A stretch of DNA of 64,000 nt from Kuschelorhynchus macadamiae (taxonomy: Eukaryota > Arthropoda > Insecta > Coleoptera > Curculionidae): contig JAUTXW010000066.1 in the NCBI GenBank assembly GCA_030620095.1, positions 496,001-560,000 of the forward strand, in the 5' to 3' direction. Every line of letters begins with the position of its first letter. The first letter of the stretch is position 1. Below are positions 56,889-64,000 of this stretch, one piece after another. The translations under genes were made by a program, and so were the position numbers. The notes under the pieces were generated by a model. It was not told the origin of the DNA. It searched no databases and saw only the letters and a program-made list of their open reading frames with translations.

Positions 56889-59800
56889 TTAGCTATTATA
56901 CAACTTAGTTCTATTTTTATGGACTAAAATATGTTTCTTATCTTTAATTATTTTTACATTTGGTGCAACATCTTCTACCACTAAATATGGCCCCAGGAAG
57001 CAAGGGCTGGTAATTTTATCACCAGTTTCGTTTTTGATTAAAACTCTATCGCCCTTTTTATACTGAATGGGGTTTACTTTTAAATCAAAATTTTCTTTTC
57101 TTTTAGATTTAGAAAGTATTAAGTTATTTCTTGCATCATTTTGAGCTGTTTGTAACCTATATTTTAATTCAATGGGGTAGTTATCAAAATTATAAATAGG
57201 ATCAACTTCATTATTTAAATTATTTGGTAATTGGCATTTTTTCCCAAAAACTAGTTCAAAGGGAGAGTATTTGGTTTCCGTATGTACTGCAGTATTATAA
57301 GAAAAACACCAGTACGGAAGCCATGTGCTCCATGCAGAATCATGGTTTTGAGTTTGAATTCTCAAATAAGCACCTAGAACTTTGTGAGAGGCCTCTAAAC
57401 TCCCGATACTCTCGTGATGATACGCCGTAGAATGAATCTGTTTTATACCTAACAAGTTACATGTTTCTGCCATAGTGTGAGAAATAAACTCGGTACCCCT
57501 ATCTGAAGCAATTTCCTGAGGGATACCATATCTTAAGATAAAGTTATCCACCAAAGATCTTGCCACAGATACGGAATCCTTGTTTTTAAGAGGGTAGGCC
57601 TCTACATATTTTGTTAACTCACACTGAAGTGTTAAAATATAAACAAATCCATTTACGTCTACCGGAAGTGGACCAACAATATCTAAATATATTTTTTGAA
57701 AAGCTGTTTCAGCTGTAGTAGTTATTACCATTGGCTCTCTAGTATAATGATTCGAATGTTTTTGTCTTTGACACATGTCACACCTTTTTACAAAATTTCG
57801 AACATCACTATCCAGACCTGGCCAAAGATAATACTTTTTAATATTATTTGTCATTCTATTTATTCCAGCGTGACCACTGGTTGGTAGTAAATGAAAATCA
57901 TTAAGGATTACTCTTTTTTCGTCTTTGTCCATTACTTTTTTAATTCCTTTTACAACATTTATACGGGGGCCCCTCCAATTAGTATAATTTTTTATTTTAC
58001 TACCAATAAATTTAATAAACTCTGTATTATCATTATTTTTATTAATAACTAATTCTTTAATTTCAGCCTTTTTACTTATTTCTACCAAATCTTTCACCAT
58101 TTCGTCTCGCGCCAATGGTGATAAAGCTTTTTGGTCTAAGTATAGGGTAAAATGTAATGGAATATAATAAAAGTCTCCCACTTGTTGAGTGACATCTTTT
58201 GACAATTTTTTAATTTTTAAGGATGGTATTATAATTAATTCGGTACAGTTAGTGGGTTGCTTAAGAATTTCCACAATATTCGGGTGATCAAGCCAAATAT
58301 TTTCAGTACTTTTCTTAATTAACTCGTCTTCCTGTCCGTCTCTACGTTTACTCTGTGCTCTGGTTAAAACTGCAATCATACCTTCATTCATATCTTTTAA
58401 TTCGTTTGAGGACAAGATTATTCTCGATAAAGCATCGGCTGTAACATTATCTTTTCCTTTGATATATTCGATATAAAAGTCATATTCTTCTAGACACAAA
58501 CGAAATTTTGTCAATCTGCTACCAGGGTCTTTTTGCGTAAAAAGATAAATTAATGGTTTGTGATCGGTTAAAATTTTGAAACGACGGCCATACAGATATG
58601 GTCGAAAATGCTTTACAGCCCAATAAATTGCTAAAAGTTCTTTATGTATAGTAGGGTAGTTAATTTCTGCTTTATTTAAACTACGACTAGTGAACGCCAC
58701 TGGTTTATTATTTTTATTTGATAACACTGCTCCTATAGCAAAAGCAGGCGCATCTGTTTGCAAAATAAATTCATTTTCATTCGAAAAATCGGGATAATCT
58801 AACACCGGATGCTTAATCAGCGAATTTTTAAGACAATTAAAAGCTTTATCACATTCGTCCGTCCACTCAAACCTAGCGTATTTTTTACATAATTCATTTA
58901 GAGGAACTGTAATTTCTGAAAAATGTGGTATAAATTTTCGATAATAATTGGCAAAAGCCACGAAGCGTTTAACTTCATCTGCCTTTTTTGGAATAGGATA
59001 ATCTTTTAAAGCTTTTATTTTATCAGGGTCAGGTGATATTCCTTCAGAACTTATTATATGACCCAGATACAGAATTTCTTTTTTCAAAAAATCGCATTTA
59101 GCAGGATTTAATTTTAGGTTTACTTTTCGCAATCTAGAAAAAATGTCTATTAGATTTTTATTGTGTTCATTAAGGTTTCTGCCAAATACTATAAGATCAT
59201 CAAGATAAACAAAGCACTTTTCGTAATTTAAGCCCGCCATCGCTATGGTCATTAACCTTGAAAAGGCACTAGGGCTAATTTTTAACCCCATTGGTAACCT
59301 TCGCATTTGCCACTGACCGCGATCTGTAGTGAAAGCTGTGTATTTTCTGCTTTCTTCCTCTAATTCGACCTGATAATAGCCCTGGCTAAGATCTAGATGT
59401 GAAAAATAAAGTGCACCTGCTAGGGAGTCTAAAATATCGACTACACTCGCAATCGGAAATTTGATATCTAATATATATGGGTTCAAAAATCTGTAGTCCA
59501 ATACTAACCTAGCTCTTCCCTCATTCGTATCGTTTTTCTTTGGTACAAGCAACAAAGGTGAAGACCACTCACTCTGCGCAATCTAAATTATTCCATCCTG
59601 ACACATTTGAGAAAGTTGCCTATTTATTTCCTCTTTATGTACTTGAGGTAACCTATATGGCTTTCTATAGACCGGCTGAGTATCTGGTTTAACTTGAATT
59701 GACTGTTTATATAAATTAGTAACTGTAAGCTTATCTCCTGGCATATGAAATATATTTGAGAATTTGGCACAAATTTGCTCTATAGAATCTCGTTCCTCGC

Positions 59801-60605
59801 GGTTTAGATGATTAAGCTTAAGAATTTTAAATAGTTCTTTAACTCGAGTAGCCGAATTTTCTTGGCTGTTAAATTGATGACACTCATAATTGCTTAAACT
59901 TTCCGCTTTTGGCGAAAAATTTCTCAAATGTACCTCTGTCTCTCTTGTATTCAAAATTTTAATTGGTACTTTACCATTTATCGGTTGTGCAATTACACCA
60001 GCCATGAACACACCCTCACATAATTCACCTTGCATAAGTACACATTCATCCTCTAACCCTGTAGGAACATACTGTATAATTTCGCACCTAGGGGGAACAC
60101 TTAATATATTCTCACTATCCGCATTTAATTTTAATGTATTTATTTTATTATACTGATTTAAAATAGTTAAGGTATTTTCTTCGTAATCTAATTTAGCCTT
60201 AAAAGTTTTCAAAAAATTTTCTCCAATTATGCCATCACTTTGACATGGTAAATTATTAAAAATATAAAATTTTTGCTTAAATATCGCATTTTCTATACAA
60301 AGATCTAAATAAACATATCCCACAGATATTAAATTACCTCCTATGCCTTTAATTTCAATATTTTCTTTGTGTAACTGTATTTTTGAATTTAAACAACTTA
60401 ATTTAAGGGCACTTAATGATGCACCCGTATCTACCAAAAATTTTAAGCTTTTACCATTGACACAAAAAGAAACAGCATTCGAGTAGTTTTTTGAATAGGT
60501 AAAAATATTATTAAACTGTTTATTTTTAGTATTTTTAGGCACGAAAAAATGTTGAATCTTGTATATCAGCTGAGGATTGTTCTGAATTTCCGGTGTGCTC
60601 CGCAA
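56889..60605 (-). pseudogene. Gypsy pol polyprotein (protease, RT, RNase H, integrase) with one TAG
   Basis: Protease motif LVDTGASLSALKL lies near 60430. RT spans about 59680-59000 with HLDLSQGYYQVEL and CFVYLDDLIVFG (active site about 59200). RNase H has FILQTDAPAFAIGAV, HKELLAIYWAVKHF and ILTDHKPLIYLF. Integrase has an HHCC finger (HAGINRM...CDMCQRQK), YLDIVGPL, ASDRGTEFISH (about 57490) and SLEASHKVLGAYL, the D,D,E triad. The single break is TAG at 59583-59585 between CQDGII and IAQSEWSSP, both sides in one frame. It overlaps the end of gag by about 50 bases in another frame. The start is set by gag-pol frameshift, not by an ATG. Ends KLYNS before TAG. Confidence 0.9.
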
Positions 60606-61709
60606 AATGCATTCGGTGACCTACTGCCCGAGATCCTCTCCGATTACCGCTCGTAAATGTACGACCACCGTGATTTCTAGAAAACCGCTGATTATTAAAA
60701 TTACCTTGATTAGTCGAAGCGTTTCGTCGACAATTTGAATTGTTATTTCCTCCGTTATTAAAATTCTAATAATTATTATATCTACCAGAATTTCCTGTTC
60801 TATTATTTGGTCTTCTGGAAAAATTTCTAAAATTTCCCCTTCCTCTGTGAGAAAAATTAAAAATGTGTCCTGAATTATTTTGATTACCCAGCTCTTCATC
60901 TTGAGCTGCCCTTATTGCGTCCTTTAAGAATTCAAAATTTCTGGAAGATATAATTGTGCCCAGCCTTTGATTTTTAAGTCCGCATGCAAACCTTTTTATT
61001 GCAACCTTTTCGTTAATAGGTCTTAGAATGTCAAAAGCATTGGCATTTCCGTCTGCTTGCGTAATGGTTAAATTTACAAAAATATCCTCTAATTCTTTAC
61101 CAAAATCCGTTATACATTTTTCACCCTGTTTAGCAGAGAACAAGCGTGCCTGAAGGGCCGTATCTGATTTTTTAGTTAAGAGATGTTTTTTCATATCTAG
61201 AATTAAATTATTTACAGAAAAGTCAAACCTAATCGTAATTTGGCGTTGTTAGAAATACGCGTTTTCAAAACAAATTTAATTAAAGAAGGTTGACTATCAT
61301 TATCAAGCGTTGACGAATAAAAATCTAAAACCTCTATTAATTTAGAAGTTGTAGATTCTGTATCATCCATGACCGGTAAAAGGTTTGTAGCTATTTTTAG
61401 ATCAAAAGAAGACATTTTTAATTTATCTTTATTAATATTTTTATTTCCAAACTCTAAAATTTCCTTATAAAGTTTTTTAATTTCTGTTATTATGTTATTA
61501 AAAGTCAAAATATCTTCTTTGTCTATTTCAGACTTTTCTATTTTTACGTTTAAATCAGTAATTTCCTTACCTAACTGAGAATATAAAGTTTTTGCCACTT
61601 TAACTTTTGATTCGACAATAGGGCTTTTTCGTCTTTCGCTATTTAATTTTACCAAATTTGTTCGAATATATTTAAATGAATGTAAAATTTCAATAAGTTT
61701 GTCTCCCAT
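60550..61709 (-). pseudogene. Gypsy gag (frameshifted, one TAG)
   Basis: ATG at 61709 opens MGDKLIEILHSFKYIRTNLV. A capsid-like helical region continues to AKLRLGLTF, where one missing base (near 61220) shifts the frame; VNNLILDMKKHLLTKKSD and FSAKQGEKCITDFGKELEDI follow. The C-terminus is rich in Arg, Gly and Asn (FSHRGRGNFRNFSRRPNN) and lacks a CCHC knuckle. TAG at 60766-60768 (after RYNNY) interrupts it, but the same frame continues NFNNGGNNNSNCRR to about 60550. The RGG-like tail probably does the RNA binding. Confidence 0.78.
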
Positions 61710-61946
61710 GAAATTAAAAATTTAATTCACTTATTAAACTTGCTAATTGGGTCCATATTTTTGCGATTATAATTATAAAACAATAACATAATATTATAAT
61801 AATTAAACTTACATGCCTGCATTATTATTTACATTTTCAGGTACATTAACACATAACAAATTTTCTAACTCCATTTATAATTGTCTTTACTTTTTCTTTC
61901 TTCTTTTTTTTTTTCTTACACGAAAAATACCGCCCTAAAAAAAAAT

Positions 61947-62207
61947 TTAATTTTCTTCCATCTTTAAATCATCCTTGGATTTTCGCAGCTCATTTTTATA
62001 AATTTCTCTTCTAATTGTCTGCCTTAGTTTCCTTTGAACATGTCTAATGGCCCATACTACTGCAACAATTGCCGTTGCCACAACCAAAATTATAAGCAAA
62101 ATCTCTGCTAAGCTTAATCCCTTATTTTGGTCAACTATTTCACCCCTTCCATCGCCATTGGAGGCCTGATTAATTACAATCTCTTCTTTGGACTTGGCAT
62201 TACCCAT
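61947..62207 (-). CDS. Small ORF ahead of gag: myristoylation signal plus membrane segment
   Basis: An intact 86-codon frame between primer site and gag. It starts MGNAKSKEE, which fits the N-myristoylation consensus (Gly2, Ser6). Residues 31-52 (LSLAEILLIILVVATAIVAV and on) form a clear transmembrane helix, followed by a basic, polar tail (RHVQRKLRQTIRREI, ELRKSKDDLKMEEN). It could anchor at a membrane or target gag particles. Its function is unknown; no homologue is recalled. It is in good condition although gag and pol are broken. Confidence 0.65.
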   Translation of the reverse strand: MGNAKSKEEIVINQASNGDGRGEIVDQNKGLSLAEILLIILVVATAIVAVVWAIRHVQRKLRQTIRREIYKNELRKSKDDLKMEEN

Positions 62208-62235
62208 CTTAATAACTTCACAAAAAAATCGTCAA

Positions 62236-62250
62236 GTGGCAGGATCGCCA
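62236..62250 (-). other. Gypsy primer-binding site
   Basis: TGGCGATCCTGCCAC directly follows the 5' LTR on the minus strand. TGG pairs with a tRNA CCA end; the exact tRNA was not identified (412-type elements use tRNA-Arg). Confidence 0.65.
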
Positions 62251-62486
62251 TGTAATACTTAGGGTTGAAACAAAGGGTAGCAAAATGAAAACTACATGTT
62301 CACCTTAACATTACCCAAAGTATATTTTCAATCCGTTTTAAAATGCAATCTAATTGCCATATACGCTCGGGAAGGTGGTTGACCTGCTGACATAGCAAAA
62401 CAGGTTATTGCGTGGTTGCCCATTATTGCAACAAGTTGAATTTGATACAATACATTTTATATAGGGTGTTTTCTCTATATATTACA
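62251..62486 (-). repeat. Gypsy 5' LTR
   Basis: 236 bp, identical to the 3' LTR. Promoter and poly(A) signals must lie here; no clear TATA box was assigned. Confidence 0.95.
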
Positions 62487-63234
62487 GCTCCAAAATTGTG
62501 TGCTGAGGTAGAAAGACAATTTGGAAAAAGGTGTAATCTCGAGACAATTCGTAGAATTTTGCGAATAAATAATTTGCACGGTCACACAGCCAGAAATAAA
62601 CTCTTTATATGCCAAAGAAATAGACGTGAACGCTTAGAGTTCGCCGGAGAACATATTAATAAGGACTTTAACTTTTGGAACCAAAGGAACCAATTGGGGT
62701 CGGATGGTAAAATATCAGTCTGGAGAAAACCCAATGAAGAACTAAAACTGCAAAATATTAAAGCGACGTAAAGCACGGTGGAGGTGGAATCATGTTATGG
62801 GGGTGTATCTCGTCTGCAGGAGTAGGTAGTATGCATTTTATAGAAGGAAATCTGAACCAATATATGTATTAGGATTTATTAAAACAGCATCTTGTTGCGA
62901 GTGCTCAAAAATTGGACATTGTTGACAATAATCGGTTTTATCACAACGATCCAAAGCACACGTCATATCGTGTTCGAAGTTGGTTGCTTTATAATTGCCC
63001 AAATGTCATCAAAACACCAGCCCAGTCACCAGATTTAAATGTAATCGAAAATTTCTGGTTGACATTAAAAAATGAAGTTAATAGTGCACCAATATCAAAC
63101 AAAAATGAATTAAGAGTAAAAATTACCGAAGCTTAGAACACAATTTCACCTGAGCACACCAGAAAATTAGTTGAATCAATGCCTAGACGTCTGCAGGCTG
63201 TTATTGATAATCAAGGAGGACCAAAGAAGTATTA
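62487..63234 (+). pseudogene. Tc1-like transposase H, catalytic part
   Basis: Resumes after the Gypsy element with CAEVERQFGKRCNLETIRRI (second helix-turn-helix) and NRRERLEFAGEHINKDFNFW. Lesions near 62700-62780 destroy the first Asp region. GGGGIMLWGCISSAGVGSMH follows, then RFYHNDPKHTSYRVRSW, where the expected catalytic Asp of the QDND motif is His. SPDLNVIENFWLTLKNEV holds the Glu, 34 residues further. It ends VIDNQGGPKKY with TAA at about 63232. A TAG at 63134-63136 interrupts the C-terminus. DD34E type. Confidence 0.82.
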
Positions 63235-63639
63235 ACAAGCCGGTTCTTTTAGTTAGTTTAAATTAAATGTTTTAATTAATTTAAATTAAATTTTTTTCTT
63301 GTTGATTGTGTTATTTTTAATCTGCATCATTTAAGCAGTTACATTAAAATCTTATATAATTTAATTAAATATCTATTATCTAAATATAATATAATTAAAG
63401 CAAGAAATTAATTTATGCGATTTTAAAAGAATCATATTAACTAAAAAATAAATATTGAGCCACTGAGAGAAATTAGTTTTTTTTTAATATCAACTGCATC
63501 ATTTAAGCTGTAAGTCCCTGTATCTAACTATATCTAAAAATTCATCATTCTCATTTTTTGCATTGTAACATTCTAATAAATATTTCAAAAGTTCATAATA
63601 AAGTGATTAGTTAGCCTAGAGTTAGAATCGTTCAAAATT

Positions 63640-63888
63640 CAAAACATGAAACAACCAAACGAGTTTTCATGCGTTTGGTTCGTTCTTCACGTTTGTCCTA
63701 CCCTGGTTAAAGTGTCGGCACCACATTCTTACCATACTTGCATTTACTGCATTTTCGCATTAAACGTCATAAATTAACCGAAAAATGTCCATTGGTCGAA
63801 TATTGATTGCATTTAAAACATTACTAAAACTATAAAGCATTACTACCCGTATTTCACAAACGGTCGAATTTTCTATAACTTTGTCCAT
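63640..63888 (-). pseudogene. Mariner-type transposase N-terminus (HTH_48)
   Basis: Minus strand, ATG at 63886-63888: MDKVIENSTVCEIRVVMLYS, MDIFRLIYDV, then VRMWCRHFNQGRTNVKNEPN. This is the HTH_48 DNA-binding region of mariner-like transposases (usual form VRRWCRHFNEGRTNVHDE). A stop follows IYDV. The catalytic part is missing; sequence to the left is the right end of element H. Confidence 0.65.
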
Positions 63889-64000
63889 GTTGACAGCAAG
63901 TAACAAGATCACTGTCTGTCTTATTTAGCAATGAAAGGTTTTCTGCCTCAATCGCCTCATTTGCTTAAAACTTATCCGCGATCGGAACTTAGTTTGCGAA

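Larger units (their letters stand above)
56322..62486 (-). mobile_element. Complete mdg1/412-type Gypsy (Ty3) LTR retrotransposon
   Basis: Two 236-bp LTRs (56322-56557 and 62251-62486) are identical at every base and begin TG and end CA. They are flanked by a 4-bp duplication, GCTC, at 56318-56321 and 62487-62490. Minus-strand order: primer site, small membrane-type ORF, gag, pol (protease, RT, RNase H, integrase), purine tract. No env-like frame. The RT/RNase H region (RRFVAFCNYY-like block, LEEYDFYIEYIKGKDN) fits the mdg1/412 lineage. Identical LTRs mean very recent insertion. Confidence 0.93.
55732..63520 (+). mobile_element. Tc1-like transposon H, split by a Gypsy element
   Basis: CAGTGACTCACAGCTTAAAT at the left and the inverse of ATTTAAGCTGTAAGTCCCTG at the right are about 205-bp inverted arms (55732-55935 and 63315-63520) with TA flanks. 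AGCTTAAATGATGCA occurs at both outer and inner ends of the arms, an IR/DR-type layout. The transposase is interrupted at 56321 by an LTR retrotransposon. Confidence 0.88.

Noticed and set aside
59583..59585. Programmed amber readthrough in Gypsy pol
   Set aside because: It lies inside the RT region, not at the gag-pol border where recoding is known; kept only as an open question.

Overview
The window is AT-rich eukaryotic DNA, almost certainly from an insect; a beetle-like genome would fit, but no marker fixes the order. Evidence is the mixture of element families (hAT, PIF/Harbinger, pogo, Tc1, rosa/DD41D-type mariners, Penelope, RTE, R2-like, R1-like, CR1/L2-like, mdg1/412-type Gypsy), short introns of 54-58 bp with GTAAGT-like donors, and long TA microsatellites. 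There is no operon, CRISPR array or bacterial gene.

The only probable host gene is on the minus strand. Two small exons (18947-19027 and 1231-1494) have consensus splice sites, matching phases and no stop codon, and are separated by a 17.4-kb intron. The product is not recognised. Most or all of the remaining window is therefore intron or flank loaded with transposons.

Layout: 1-805 transposase remnant; 1855-10125 a decayed non-LTR retrotransposon split by a 7-kb hAT element with 8-bp target duplication, itself holding an R2-like fragment and a second hAT; 10956-12450 truncated DD41D element; 13430-14060 diverged tandem repeat; 14981-18154 complete PIF/Harbinger element whose two opposite-strand genes have interlocked exons; 19464-20790 Tc1 scrap and Penelope-like element; 22030-25150 R1-like retrotransposon carrying a solo LTR; 27687-33043 long-TIR DD40D element split by a nearly intact RTE; 33650-36405, 40484-42158, 49217-51653 and 53546-55582 more long-TIR elements of the same kind; 43257-45214 pogo-like gene; 46847-48520 CR1/L2-like retrotransposon; 55732-63520 Tc1 element split by a complete Gypsy element (56322-62486) with identical LTRs; 63640-63888 mariner N-terminus.

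The points most worth a second look are the host exons, the interdigitated Harbinger genes, two hammerhead-ribozyme-like motifs (25308-25348 and 37273-37315), the cluster of long-TIR DD40/41D transposons with internal copies of their terminal motif, and the young Gypsy element that has identical LTRs yet two in-frame TAG codons and a small myristoylation/membrane ORF ahead of gag.

Nesting gives a relative time order: the non-LTR element predates hAT; the R1-like element predates its solo LTR; the DD40D element predates RTE; the Tc1 element predates Gypsy. All reading was by eye. Family names rest on recalled protein motifs, not on database searches.
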